From NCBI GenBank assembly GCA_023101725.1, contig JALJCO010010297.1, positions 1-64,000 on the forward strand: a stretch of DNA of 64,000 nucleotides, read 5' to 3'. This document shows positions 35,628-49,290 of this stretch, one piece after another. The stretch is from Atherinomorus stipes (lineage: Eukaryota > Chordata > Actinopteri > Atheriniformes > Atherinidae). A program made the translations under genes and the position numbers. Under the pieces are notes generated by a model. The model was not told where the DNA came from. It was given only the letters and a program-made list of their open reading frames with translations, and ran no database searches. The first letter of the stretch is position 1; every line of letters starts with the position of its first letter.

Positions 35628-38600
35628 TCACTGTTTGGGGAAAAAAAGCTCGCTGGTCCTTGAACTGCCGAGCTGTTCTTCCTCCAAAACCTGTTGAAGG
35701 TGGACTGAATGGCGACAAACCAACGATGACAACTTCTGCAGCTCTGAAAATGTTCTAAAAAGCAAAGTAAAAAGGAAATATCATTTAAGAACAAACGCAC
35801 TGTCAGCATGCATTTTTAGAGTCCACTGAACATTTAGTAGGGTTCAAGTGCTCACAGTATAGTAAGTATTTACATTGTGCACAAACAAGAAAAAGCATTA
35901 CAAGTGTGCAACAGTAGCTGCGTTTACATGGAGCCAAATATACCAACTGCAATCTGTTTAAAAGCACGATTGGAATGAAAATGTTCAATTAAAACACCTC
36001 TTTCTAATGAAAAGTCCCGACAATAATTTTTATTCCCTTACACGGGGTAAAATATTCATTTTCCCAAATCGATCATGGTATCATGTAAGGCTGAATCGTA
36101 AAGCTGTGAGGTTGCGTTCTTATGGCGCGTGATCTGGCCAGATGTAAACGTGCAACAAGGGATGTTTTCTCACTTTGGACGATTGTGGTGAATCTTTGTT
36201 TGGTTTGATTCAAATTCTGTCTCTACACTTTTTTTATCTTCGTTGTTTGCAGTACAAGTGCATGAGTATCAAGCTGCTGCTTGATTAAACTCAGCAGAAA
36301 CGACAACAACCATGACAATCAGTTTTTAGACCTCCATCTTTCATTAATAATATGATGTAACATCATTCTGTCCATGTCAGACAGGACCATTCTGCTTAGA
36401 TGTTGGTGCATGTACATACCAGATCAGAACAAATTATTTCCCATGTAAACAGCTGCCTTGAAATGTTATTTTGGAATGATTTCAAGCCAAAGGGGAAAAC
36501 ATCTCTGTGTAAATGTGGCTACTGAAGCCCTAATCAAATAACTGACAAAGCGAATGTTTAACAACATTTTCTATTTCTCCATGTACCTACCCCAACAGCT
36601 GCTGAGTGATATCTTTTGATGTTATTTTCATGTCCCTGAGACACTCTAAAGATGCGTTGTTATCCTCGTGGTCTCCCTGTGTGCACTCCAGCAACAATTT
36701 CTCAGTTTCCCTCAGGCAAGTCTCTGCTTTATCTAAGTGAGTATATATGTAAATGAAGAAAATCTGGTCATTAAACATGAATTATCAGTTTCTGAAAAGA
36801 TAACACAATATTGTTGTATAAATACAAAAGTTAATATTTCAATAAACCAATAAAAGTCAAATAGTAAAAAATCTGCACAACACTAAATGCTTGATGTCAC
36901 TATTTCGTGCTGTTGAGGACAATTTGATCAAAATATTGAAAATCACCTTATCAGCAAAGGCTTACATAAATTGCAATATAAAGGTGAGATTAAGCAGTCC
37001 ATAACATAACTGTGCCGATAAATTCATTTAATTATTAGTTTTAAACATAGCAATTACCCAGAAATTCTCTTCCATCCCCATTAATGTGGAAATTCTTGAC
37101 AGGTAAATCATGCCGGGTGGTGTCCACTGCTGCTGCGAAACAGTTGTAGTCCTGTGTGAACTGTCTGGCAGCTTCTGCCACAGGAGTCAGTGTTTCAATC
37201 TGAAGAAAAATTATATGAGCTGCATGTCAGTTGTACACTTGTACCATCTTTAAAACGACAAAAAACCCCCCCAAAAAAAACGCACACTCACTGCATAGAG
37301 TCACAGTAAAAAATGAACACTCATTCAGTTCTAACTAAGGGTTAGTATCAGGATATCAGAAATAAAAACCATGGTCCTTCCAAGGTTTTAAAATTGGGAA
37401 AATACATCCTCAAATGGACATCAGCGTGTTACATAACTACATCATGTCATCATTTATATCATAAAAAGTAAGCAGAATTGCTATGTAGAAAATTAAGAAA
37501 AAGATTCTTCATAAATGACAGTTTTTCCCCTTCACTGACTTAGCCATGGCAGGCCGACTTCACTGACAAGATAGATGCATTTCTGATTGACAGTCAAAAT
37601 TTCTTAATTGAAGCTGCATTGCACCTTCCAGAAGCGCAGCAGTGGTAGGTTAATCTGCCGTCAGCACTGAATGGTCTACGACTGGGATGTCCATTACTGG
37701 GATAATTGGAGGCTATCCTGAATGATTTTTCACTTTAAAATAATATTTCTGACTCCAACTTGTTTGTAAGTTATCTTATCTCCGGTTAATGGGCTAAACA
37801 GCTGCATTTTAAAGATTATTGCTGACGTCTTACACACAGTTGAATGCTTCAAATCAGAAAAGTCCAAAACCTTTTTTGAGGTGTTCACACTCAGCATCTA
37901 TCTTTTCCAAGTGCAACAATGCACAATTTTACCTGTCATGCTAATGACTGCAGACTAGATCATGAAATCAATGTTTTTCATTTGCCTGATTGCTCAAAGT
38001 GATGTCTCTGAAAAATTTGTTACAAAAACTGAATACTGATTGAAAATGTACACAAATTTAGACAACTTTTGAAAAAAAAAAGAGAATGTCCTGACCTGCA
38101 AATCCAACAGTTCATTCAGCAGCCTTTTCTTCTCTGCCAGAAGATAATGGCGCTTCTTTTCCTTAACCTCGTTATGCAGCATCTCCTCTTCCTCCATTTC
38201 TTGCAAGATTCTCACCTCTGCTTCAGCTTTAAATCTAGCAGTGTTGCTCTCCATCTAAAATAAAACATTCAAGACATACAAATTCTTCCTCACAATATAC
38301 AACAGACATTGAAAAGTACAGTATGATTTTCTTTTTAATGTTATTGTGCACTGATCGAATGTAGAAGATATATTAAGACATTTACAGCAAACATCAGATC
38401 CACTGTTAAACCATCTAACCTTTGCAGTGAGAAAGGCCAATAAAAATGTTTGCATCTCAACCATCTTCTTCTCAACTTCGGGATTTCTCTCGGGCTCCAC
38501 TGCATTTTCTGTCACCATTTTATCTTGGAGAAGAAGCAGATTGAAAATAAAAAATGTTAGTGTGCAATCCACTTTGTAAATAATACACAGTATTGAAAGG

Positions 38601-40171
38601 GTTTTGTTTACCATACCTTTAATGACTGAAATATCAAAATCTGGTCGAAAATAGTGACCATCAGAGAAAGTGGACTGAAGAACACTTTTCCCAAGAAGTG
38701 TTGGATCTGGTTCATGAGACATCATTGCTGCAAGGAAGATAACTTATGTCTATTTTAATGTATAATCAAAATCAGAATGCAGAGGAAATAAATTATTGAA
38801 GGACTTTACCCTGCTGAGTTTGATATAACTGAATCTGATTATGAACCATTTTTAAGGCAGTTAACAGTGTTGTCTTCATGGTACATAGCAATACAGTCAT
38901 CATGAGAAGTACTTACACATTGCAAACACCTGAGGGGTCATTGAGTGTCTTGGTGGAGTGCCCACCTTTGGTTTGACACCACTGGGTTTAGGGGAGCAAG
39001 GCCGAAGAGGCATAGCAATTGACTCGTTGGTCAATGAGTTGCTCTGTAAATGTAGATGGGAATGCAATGAGCTTAAAAATAGGTGACAGTGACACAAAAA
39101 ATAAAGACATGGATCCATGCTGCATACAGGTTAAAAAGTAATAATAATAACAACAAAAACATTACCTTTGAAAGAGATGTTTTCTCAGCTGCTTGTAAAT
39201 ATCGAGACTTAACAACGGTCCCACTTGCTAAAGATTAATGAGGACATTTTTAAGTTATTGATCAGTTTATTTAAATTTTGTTGTTTTTATTAGACTTATT
39301 TGCTTTTATGCTTTTTGGAGGATTTAATAATCTGTGACAGATTACATACACTCCTGAACAAAATGTTAAGAGCGCAAAGAAAAGTACTTGGATTCGTATT
39401 TCACGTTGGAGGATAAAACCAGGTTGTAAGTAGGCGTCGAGCTTCAAAATGCTCAAAGATGAAACAGGACTAAATGACAAAAAGTAGAAAGAAGGCTTTA
39501 TATTGAAAACTGCATTTAAACTAAAACATGAAGGAGTTTTGCTGTAGATAATGCCTTATAGAGAGGATGCCCCGTCCGTCCCATTATATATAGGGTGAGT
39601 CAACTTAGCATCTTCCGAAGGAGTCAAAGTGATACAGAAATCTTACCGGTGAGTCAATGCACATAACTCCTAGAAATAAGGTCCAGTTTTTTTTTTTTTT
39701 TTTTTTTAAAGTTATCCATTAAGCAAATACTTACATTTAACAGTCTTCTTTCCAGTGCCACTGTTGTTGGCTTTATTGGGATTACTGCCACTTTTCGTGC
39801 TGTGGACATAAAAAAGCAGCGGTCAAGCAGCTAGCGAATAACTCCACATGGACTTCCATAGCATAGACTGCCATCTACATGCATCCAATGTAAAGCAATA
39901 ATGTCCTGCTAATGTTTAATTATAGTCAATTCACAGGAATATAACGGCGAGTAACGTAAGAAGCTGCATTAACTACTTACTAAACATTTGCTCCTCCCTG
40001 CGGACTAAAATGACTGAGCTGAATTGGTTTCAACCATCAAATTCCACACAAACTTTTTAATTGTTTGACATTTACTTGGAAATAAAGAAGCAAAAGTATA
40101 AATAACCTTTTAGGGTCGGCTGAGGCATGTTTAAAAGTACTTGGCATTGTTGACTTTCTTCTTGACGCCAT
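35628..40171 (-). CDS. haus8: HAUS augmin-like complex subunit 8 (Hice1), 10 exons
   Basis: Exons on the minus strand: 40171-40107, 39799-39735, 39227-39166, 39043-38917, 38727-38617, 38523-38420, 38254-38096, 37199-37058, 36732-36591, 35754-35628. All phases agree; 1,104 nt, 367 aa, stop TGA at 35630-35628. The ATG has A at -3 and G at +4. The N-terminus is basic and low-complexity (MASRRKSTMPSTFKHAS; NPNKANNSGTGKKTVK), as expected for the microtubule-binding tail, followed by the signature SGTVVKSRYLQAAEK and then VEMQTFLLAFLTAKMESN and a coiled coil rich in E/K (EMEEEEMLHNEVKEKKRH). HAUS8 is the subunit by which augmin binds spindle microtubules and recruits gamma-tubulin for branched nucleation. 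Human HAUS8 is about 410 aa, so this copy is slightly short. In human, HAUS8 also neighbours CPAMD8. Confidence 0.93.
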
Positions 40172-42940
40172 GATGTTTTGAAGCAAACCGCCTGCACACC
40201 GACTTTGTAAATCGGTAGAAACAAGAAATGGTCGTTAGTTCCGCTTTTCTTTTTTTCTTTTTTCTTTACACCGCTGGTTCGCTGAGCGGTATCAAAATGT
40301 ATACTGCCATCTACTGTACTGGAGTGGGTATATCCAAAGTTATTATTAATTTACGTCAGTTACTCAGAATTAATAAAGTAATGCAAATTTCACCCTTACA
40401 CGATATCAGACCAATCTATCATTATCCTGCACTTACAGCAACAGTTATAATAGCCTGTGTTGTGTTATTCTTTGGTTAAATAGTAAAAAGAAATAGTGCA
40501 TAATAAGCACATGATCAACTTTATGATTTGACAAGCTTCTCTTTTTGTCATTGGGTTACACAACTATTTTTTTCTTATTATTTTCTAATGACATTGTTCC
40601 TCACATAGCACAACAATCTGTACCATGACTATTTGATTTATCAATCACATGACCAGCTTTAAACTTTACACAAGATTTTACATTGTTTATCTAGTCATCT
40701 TTATCTTTTATTCTTATTGGCAAGTAATTTTATAACAGCTATATAGTAAATAATAATTGTGTCTTTTGCTCTGTCTAAACCAAAATTAATGTCAACATTA
40801 TTTTCAGATGTTATATTTGAATATTCTTTAACATTTAAACAAATCAACCTTTTTCTCACAAACTAATGCTCTCAATTTTTTTTTAACTTCTGAAAGGCTT
40901 AATACCATTGTAATTTTACAGAATGACTCGTTGCCAACTCACCAGTTGTGTTGTGAGGTGATCCACACATTAATGGGATTTTCCTCAGTGATCTGCTAAC
41001 CTGTCCAAACTGCTAAAAACTAGATAGGTGCAGTGTACATAAAATGATGATCTTGTCAAGTTAAACATAGAATCAAATTTGCTTTTGTGCACATGGAACA
41101 GAACTGATAGATTTAAGAATGATTATAATACATTTACTTTCATTTTTATGTGCAAGATGAAGCAATGACTGAGTCCCTCCTGCAGATATCAGCTGTGTAC
41201 ATAGTTTCTGGACATAACACATTCAGCTAGAGCATGGAAGCACATGTGGACATAGAGGAGAGCTTGCAACTTCAAAATTTGATGCATGTAGTTGCATGTG
41301 AGCGTCTTCATCCTGTATGTGGCTATCTACTTAGTGAGGTCTCTTATGAGCAGTTTAGTGGCAGCTTGTGTGCATTTGTCTTGGAGAACATAATGGATGC
41401 TGATCCCACCTATCTAAGCTAGTCTCTGACAATGGGAAGGACAATAAGTAAGTGGGTGTGGTACTGGATGACAAACACTGGTTTGCAACTCTTGTCCTAC
41501 TTCATTTCTACAGACACAGCGAGATAAACCACTTTGTGGACATTTAAACCTGAGAAGTGGTACAGAAACTTGTAAGACAGCGATTTAAAAGCAAAAATAT
41601 TCACCATTTTCTTCTGTTGTATGAATCATACATGATGAAAACCCAACAATAAGCATAATGTTGGCTTGATTATTTGTAATTCTATAAATGCGGCACATCT
41701 GTTGGATGTCACCCAAGTTTCGAAACTAGTTATATTCTGACCTTCTGCTTTAATTAATTTTTGTGATAAAGGTTGGCTGTTTGGGCTTGACATGCTGCAT
41801 TTGTGCATGTGTCCTTTTTGTGTGTCTGTGAGAGACATCCTTACCCTACATTATCAGTCTATGTAAAGGCCGGGTCTTATCATGGCTTTCTCTCCCCTCT
41901 CAGAGTAATAAAACCCTGAGGCTGGCTGCTGTGTGTCTGCATGCTTTCTGTCCATCTCTCACCACCAGGCAATGCCAGGACCAATGGCTGCTTTGAGATA
42001 GACAAGAAGTGCTGTTAGCAGAGGTGAAATGAGCCGTAGAAACTTATGGATTTAAGTTGTAACAACATAAATAGTGTGTTGGTAAATTTACTTCCTTTTG
42101 CTTTGTTCTAAAGTAAAGTTCAAGATTTAGTTTTAGGCTCAGAGGCTGAAGTGAAAGAGAGAAGTGCATGTTGAAAGACACCATTATAAGAAGTCACTGA
42201 GTATCTGAATAAGACTCCTTGTCTCTTTTTTGAGCCCACCTCTCTTTCCATTCTCTTTGCTCCGAAACTCTGACGTCTACTGTAAGATTTAGTCGTGTCA
42301 CTGTGACCTCACTGATACTCCACTCTGCCACTTGAAGGCAGTGATAAAAACGGCAGATGAAACGACCCAAATTCATACTCTGAAAGAGATGAAGAGAAAA
42401 TTGTATTCTGAGCTGCTAACATGTGTCCTCACATGATCACACACACACACAAAAACACAAGGCAGCTGTGCCCCTCTTTTCTATGTGGGAAGCTGTTACT
42501 CATCCTCCAGTCTAGCAGTCTGGTCCACATAGCCCAGCAGGAATGCTTCAAATACACAGAGTCTATTACAGTAAAGCCAACAAGTAGTTCTTGCACCATT
42601 CATTTGGATGTCTGGCTTACATTGAAATGTCTTATAGGCTATCTGTACTTTGTCTCTAATATAGTATCTCATAGAAATTTTCTGCTTCTACAAATTTAAT
42701 ATGTATTCACATGAGTTTATTTTCTTCCATGCAGGAAATACTGCAATATATTTTCCTCCTCCTGGAAAAGATGCACATTTGTCCACCTCTGCTCTGTAGG
42801 ACAGCTGGGTGCATAATTTCCACTGTTTGCTCTTGTCTCAATGCAGCTCTAATAGAAAGCAGCTAAAACAGAGCTACCCAGTGAGCCAGGAGCTTTTTAG
42901 GTGTTATCTAGCCTTTCTGTGCTGACTGTGGAGTATTAGT
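40172..42940. other. Intergenic DNA right of haus8
   Basis: This contains the haus8 promoter (no TATA seen) followed by AT-rich sequence without a gene I can support. Segments near 41230-41560 and 41880-42020 are of higher complexity but show no reading frame with family resemblance. Confidence 0.5.
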
Positions 42941-43057
42941 GCTTTGTTTACTCCTTTTTTTATGACCAGGTGGCTGCCCCGCTGCTCATTTAGTCTCACA
43001 AGTCTTCAAACTGACATTTTAACCAGTAACTTGGAAAGTTGTTGGGGAAGAACTGTT

Positions 43058-43058
<1 letters not shown>

Positions 43059-43144
<86 letters not shown>

Positions 43145-43147
43145 AAA

Positions 43148-43194
<47 letters not shown>
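43059..43194. repeat. (GAAA)n microsatellite
   Basis: About 34 copies of GAAA with one interruption near 43145. The apparent reading frames across it (KERKKERK or FFLSFFLS) are artefacts of the repeat. Confidence 0.97.
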
Positions 43195-43616
43195 GGGAAA
43201 AAAAAGTTCTATCTTTAAAAGTTCTGTGAGTAGGACTGTCAAAAATGGCAACCATGTTTTGTGGAAGGAGGGGCCTGACAAATCTGTCTGTCATAATGAT
43301 TCTGGCAGCTCATATCTTCCAAGCCTTTATCAAAATAATTTCTTTTTCCATTCTAAATTGACATCTTAAAAATATCTGTCAGTGTTTGGACAACAGCCTG
43401 AGAAGATCCTGACCCCTCACAAGCCTCCTGATCAAACACTTAATCTGCTCTGCTGCATTCATCAGCAATGCTAAGTTCATTTTCCCCAAAGGAACAGCCA
43501 TAAAGCTGCAGACGATGGGCTCCCTGTTTGGGTTTACTCATTCTGCACTCCTGAGGAAGTTTAATAAAGTATTGAAGTTCTATATAAAATTAATAGTGCC
43601 CAATAAAAATCAGTTT

Positions 43617-43685
43617 AAACTGCTGATGAATAAAAGTTAAATGATGTGTCAACAGAATAAGACATTATTTATTCATCAGCAGTTT
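43617..43685 (+). other. 69-nt near-perfect hairpin
   Basis: AAACTGCTGATGAATAAA (43617-43634) is exactly reverse-complementary to TTTATTCATCAGCAGTTT (43668-43685). Pairing resumes inside (AAATGATGTGTC with GACATTATTT), leaving a terminal loop of about 8-10 bases. The geometry resembles a precursor microRNA, but a small palindromic MITE would look the same. No known microRNA was recognised. Confidence 0.45.
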
Positions 43686-43897
43686 GGTTAGAATCTAACC
43701 AAAAAATCTTTCATTTGTTTTCCTTTGGAAATACATCCATCCATGGAGGTAGTTTGTCTGGAGCAGGTGTACTCCATCTTTCACCTCATGACAGCAGGCA
43801 GGTCTACCAGACCTCTTTGTAAGCTGAACAGATTTTCTGTCTATCACAGGGCCTTCACAAAAATAAAGCATGTATTTTTACTCTTTATCTCAACTTA

Positions 43898-44087
<190 letters not shown>

Positions 44088-44216
44088 GGAGACAATAACT
44101 AAAAGCTTTGGCTACAAGTAAATGCCATCTATAGAGAAAATATACTGTTAAATGATGCCTTTAAAGGTTCTAAAAATCATCAGTTATTCTGATTTGGATC
44201 TCAATTTTGATAAAAA

Positions 44217-44285
44217 AATGAATGAATGAATGAATGAATGAATGAATGAATGAATGAATAAATAAATACATTTTAAATAAATAAA
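44217..44285. repeat. (ATGA)n/(AAAT)n microsatellite
   Basis: Ten or so ATGA units followed by AAAT units. Confidence 0.9.
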
Positions 44286-44289
44286 TAAA

Positions 44290-46860
44290 CACTGAGTGAA
44301 GCTAGAATTCACGTTGTATCCCACTCACTAATTTGCATTATTCTATTGATGAATTACAATGTCCCTGCCAAAAGAAGTCTTCAGGTAATGTGGGCTCCGC
44401 CACATAGTTTGGAGCTGCATTTTTAACCTTGTGCTCATGTTGCCCACTTCCTAAATGTTTAATTACAGTGATTATCTTCACAGGATTTGACCTCAGAACT
44501 GTGCTCAATCTTGTGGATGCATCTTGCCACTTCCCTGGTTGTAGTGTTGAGGGCTCAGGATTTCCTGGTGTCTTGGGGGCAGAAAGATGCCAGTAACATG
44601 TCTTGAAGGGTCAAAGGTTTATGTTCTGGAGTAAGGAGGAGGAAGAAACGTGTCAGGAAGAGGTTGTTCCATTGTACAGTTGATATTTTAAGCAATGCTA
44701 AAACATACAGGTTTAAACTTGTTGTATGAGAAGATTTGTTTTTTTTTAACTTTATCTACAAGCCAAGGAAATTTTTGCAAATGAGAAATAGAGAAATGAG
44801 CAGCTTCTGCAAGCCTGATTGGTTTTGTTAGTGTGTGTGTGAGAACCATGTACAGAGTGCTTTAGCAGGGCAGTGTAGCGTGTAGTGCAGGAGTGAGCAG
44901 AGGCGGCCCAGACCAGCACAGCCCCAGTACCCTGGTAATCCCTGCGTTTTCAGGAGCCCTGGCCCGTACTTGATGAGCTTGAGCAAGAAAAAGGTTGTGC
45001 GCTCTCTCATGTGTCTCCCTCTCTTTCTGTGTCTCTCCCTTTCATTCTCCCTCTTTTTCTCATGCCCCCCCTCCTGCCCATCCCCTGGAGCCACTTTGCG
45101 AATGAATGGATTCCAAGTGTTTACTCAGCAACTTCGTCTATTCCTCTCACCCACTATACCTCTCAGGATTTCATCAAAACGGGAAGAGAACCTGCAGAGC
45201 TGCTAACATCAGAGATGACAATCAAGTGCCAAAATAGAAGTAAACAGAAGAAAATGATTTGGGGGGCATTTGAGACTGTTTCATATGTATGTTAGATCAC
45301 TGCATTTGATCTAATTTCATGTTTTTAGATTAAATAAAAATCAGTTTTGTGATTTTTTTTCTTAGTTTTTGGTGTTTTTCCTCTCAACTATTTTCTAAAA
45401 ACGAACTAGTTCATCTTTATGTTGAAGAAAAGCCTGAAAAAAGAAAAATATACCAAATTGCTGCCACGCAATGAGCAATCTGTTAATGATTGATATTTAG
45501 TGCAGCTCTACAGTGCTTTCTGGGAGAATTATTAAAACCTTTATGCACAGTTATATTTTAATTTTTTAAAAGTCAAGCACGGACTAAAAATGAATTACAA
45601 AGAATATTGTCCCTCTCCTCCAGGTGGGATGGGGGGCTGTTGATCTAAAGCTTGAGTCCTCTGGGAGCTTGAGGGTCATGTGCTGTATCTTAGCTGATAC
45701 TGCGCTCTTCTGGACTCAGATGTCCTCAGATGTTTCTCAGGGTATCTGTTGGAGCAACTTCTCCTGCTGGGCTCAGGGGCCCAAGTGCTAAGATGAACAC
45801 AGATACTGCTGTTGCCTCCATCTTCCTTCTTTCTTGAGCTCTTCTTTGAGCCCTTGCTAATTCTCCAATTTCTCATATTTCATGTCTGATATTTCCATTG
45901 TTGGGGATGACAACATAAAACACAATGGCTCTCTTCTGTTCAAGGTTTGAATTACACAGGGGCTTTCAGGGGAGGCTTTCTTTCAGGCGTGTACTGCAAC
46001 TTAATAAATCAAATGCATGCGCACAGATATCAGTGCACGGTCAAACATTATGCTACTGGATGCAGCTGATACAATCAGAAAAATAACGCATTAACAACTA
46101 AGTTGTTACTCATGCCATTAAAATAGAAAATAAAAAATCTGAGTTTGGCATTATCTCAGTGGTGACCCGAATCTACCAAAACCCACTTTATCCTCCTTAT
46201 TTATGAAGTTATTTAACAGTCATAAATGCAGACTTGTTAGAAGAGACATAAGGCATCCTGTCATAAGTCAGGGGTGCACAATGGCATTATGTTTACATCT
46301 ACAAGCAAATACAGGCTGCCATTGCAGATTGCAAGATATGATCTCTGTGTGGCAACAGTATGTTGGGCACAGTTAGGCTGGTACAGGGGGAAACAGTGGA
46401 CTTGGCAAGTCAAGCAGCTGCTTCAGAGTCCCAGTTGTTATCCGTCTCAGAAGAGGAGTGACCCGAAAAGAGCAAAAACTGGAGTAACTTTAGGTGAAGA
46501 CTTCACCAGATGGACCCACATAAACGTTTTCCGCGGCATCAAAACGCGGAAATAGCAACTTTCCTCCTGGATCAGTAAGCTAACGTGTTTGCCAACCTGG
46601 CTCACGTTAGCTGTTAGTTATGCTGCTGATGCTAGTTAGGCTGCTGGTCACTTCCCACATCGGCAGTGAGCCTGGCATCCCAGCGGCTAGAGTTGGTTTT
46701 CTGCCGTTGCAACTACAACCTAGACACACGTGATGTCGCTGTTCTGGCCGTATTCCATTTCAACCTTTAACAAACATGGTAGTTTGGGGCAGCATTTCGG
46801 GGTATGCTGTCACATGTGACAACTCATTAAAGGCTCTACCTGATTGTGTTTCAATCTCTC
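44290..46860. other. Intergenic DNA, no gene recognised
   Basis: A non-repetitive, relatively GC-rich part at about 44820-45120 could be regulatory. The remainder is AT-rich with no repeat boundary or coding signal that I can support. Confidence 0.4.
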
Positions 46861-46863
46861 TTA

Positions 46864-47725
46864 GGTCATTTTCACACATATTTAAATTTTCAACTAATAC
46901 GGCTCCATTTCACATTTGCTTTTTAATTACTGTGTCCAGCAGCCGTTCTACAGAATGGAGTGTTGTGTATCCATGGCAACCAGGCGGAAGTAGATGCATC
47001 CCAGCTGTAAAGCCTGGCTGTGTTGTAAACAAAACACACGTGAATGAAGGAGAGTGTTAAAGACGATACACGGTTGCGTGTGGAGAACAATGTTGGCATG
47101 CACTGGAGGCGGCGAATTTCCAGACAAACCAGAGCAAGGCGCAGATTGATTCTGTTGAACTGCGAAGTCCGGCCATATGTAGATATGGGGAACAGCCAGG
47201 TAGCGGTGAGTTGTAAACATGAGCATTAACGCTTAGCCTGCTAGCCCTTGTTGGTAATTTGTCCAGTGTTTGTGAACACCTCGTTAATCTTAACATTTGA
47301 AATACATTAGTAGCTACAGTAGCAAACACAAGATCAAACCAAGCTTTATTCATAAAGCACTTTTCATACCATTAAAAGGCAACACAAAGATGATACTAAA
47401 TGTTACAGTTAGTAACCCTGTTATTTGTAATACAACACTGTCAATACGAAGGATATCCCAACAGTACAGCTGCTTACGGATACCTGTTTAGTTAAAAAAG
47501 GCGGAGTATCTGGAATTTAGGTCGGGCTAAAGTTGCTGTGCGTTCACACATAACTTGCGCCGCATTTCAGGTCAACACAAGCCGCTCCGAAACCACCCTG
47601 TACAGCCGGTCCGAGAGCGGATCGACTACAAGCGCGAGTGGTGTGTTCACACAGACCCAGTTGCGCCCTGTTCGGTACCAAAACCCAGTTAGGTCAACCT
47701 AAATGGGTCCTGTGTGAAAACGACC
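46864..47725. mobile_element. Possible PIF/Harbinger-like non-autonomous element
   Basis: GGTCATTTTCACACA at the left and TGTGTGAAAACGACC at the right are inverted with one mismatch, and each is bordered by TTA (46861-46863 and 47726-47728). A 3-bp TWA target and termini starting GG fit the Harbinger class. The 862-bp interior shows no transposase. The short terminal repeat makes this less certain than the hAT calls. Confidence 0.55.
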
Positions 47726-48821
47726 TTAGACGAATGCTTTTTATCAGGTATGTTATGTGGTAAAAGAGGCAAATTTATAAAAAATAAATTACCAATTAAT
47801 TGTGCATATGCACAAGTCCAAGCCTTTTTAGTTTAGGCTCCTAACTTTGCCGCAACACTTTTTCTTAGTCAATGTAGTTAACTCTATAGAGCTTCCGGTT
47901 TCCAGTCAGCCACTACGATTTCTTAACCAGGGGCGTTCTCTCCTAGCGTGTGCATGGCAGATCTCATAAACAGAACTGCGTGGCGTCCACCAAAGGGAAA
48001 GTTAGGATACTTCCACTGGCTGTCATCACATACACAGCAAAACAGCCTAAACGGATAAAAATGGAAGAGAAGATGGATTTGAACCACAAGAGTGACCAAA
48101 GAAGGAATGAAAATTGTGTAAATCTGGGTGCATCATACTCGGGATGAAGAGCTTTGCAGGACCACCTCGGACTGATTGTGGACTGGAAACTGGCTGTAGT
48201 CCTTTTCTTTTTTCAATCACTTTTTTCATAGTAAAATTTTTATATGTCCTTGGCTACTGGCTCTACCACTGGCGGTTTGACCGCGTCCACCTCTATGTCC
48301 CTATACTAAATAATCCATAATGATTTTCACCAACCAAGTCCATGCTAACATTAGCATTTAGCATGAAAACTACTTTAGGTCACATCGCTTTTAATCGCAG
48401 AGGCAGACTAGATTCTTTATAAGGCTGGGATGTTGTAATGTAGCCTTTAACATTATAAAACATCATAATTGTGCAACTGTGTACATAACTGTAGTTACAT
48501 TAAACTAACAGTTTATGAAAGAAATGGCTTGTTATGCTATCATTTGCACTGGGGATTTAAGTGACAGAAAATGACATTAAGCTGATCTGCAGCCATTTAC
48601 TGCAACCAAAACAGTAAATTCACTGGAAGATGCGAGTTTGTTCTGGAGAATTTTCTTGTCCAGAGTATGAGATGTACATGTTATGTAATGCTAGTTGATT
48701 GGGATGAGAGCATAAGGGACAGAAGGCACGTTTCTCAGCGGGAAAAGCAGTTAGGGGCGGAAAATACAGTTCAAACTAAATATGGTAGATTTACTGTACC
48801 CCCTTGGTGGATAGCCTAGTG

Positions 48822-49043
48822 CTGGGGTGCCCAAGTCTGGTCCTCGAAAGCTACTATCCAGCAATTTTAGAGCGTACCCTCTCCAGCACACCAGAATCAA
48901 AGGGTTAAATCCCTCATGTGCATATCATTCGGTCCTGCAGATGCCTGGTAACGAGCCGTACATTTGATTCAGCTGTGTTAGAGAAGGGGTGCAACCAAAA
49001 TGTGCAGGATAGTAGCTCATGAGGACTGTACTGGGCACCCCTG
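48822..49043. mobile_element. 222-bp hAT-like MITE
   Basis: It begins CTGGGGTGCCCAAGTC and ends GGGCACCCCTG. The flanks GCCTAGTG (48814-48821) and GTCTAGTG (49044-49051) are an 8-bp duplication with one mismatch. The same family recurs at 56879-57074. Confidence 0.75.
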
Positions 49044-49290
49044 GTCTAGTGGCAATATTGTAGGCCTTGGCACAGAGGCCTGGGTTTGAGTACTCAATAC
49101 AGCACTTAGATGAAGCACCATGGGCCCCTGAGGAAGGTCCTTAACCCCCACCAACTGCTCCCTGGGTGCTTAAATTGCCAGCCCACTGCTTTCTGGTGAA
49201 TATAGAAATGGGTAAAATGCAGACCCAGAATTTACCTACAGGAAACTAAAAACTAAACTGTTCTCCTAACTTGTGGTTGTGTAATGGCTA
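49044..49290 (+). mobile_element. tRNA-derived SINE-like repeat
   Basis: The 5' part has a tRNA-like head with GGGTTTGAGTACT close to the pol III B-box. It then reads GAGGAAGGTCCTTAACCCCC and CCCACTGCTTT, a body shared by many fish SINE copies as I recall it. It follows the adjacent MITE directly. Confidence 0.5.

Noticed and set aside
42944..43369. 141-codon KERKKERK-type frame
   Set aside because: It is produced by the GAAA microsatellite.
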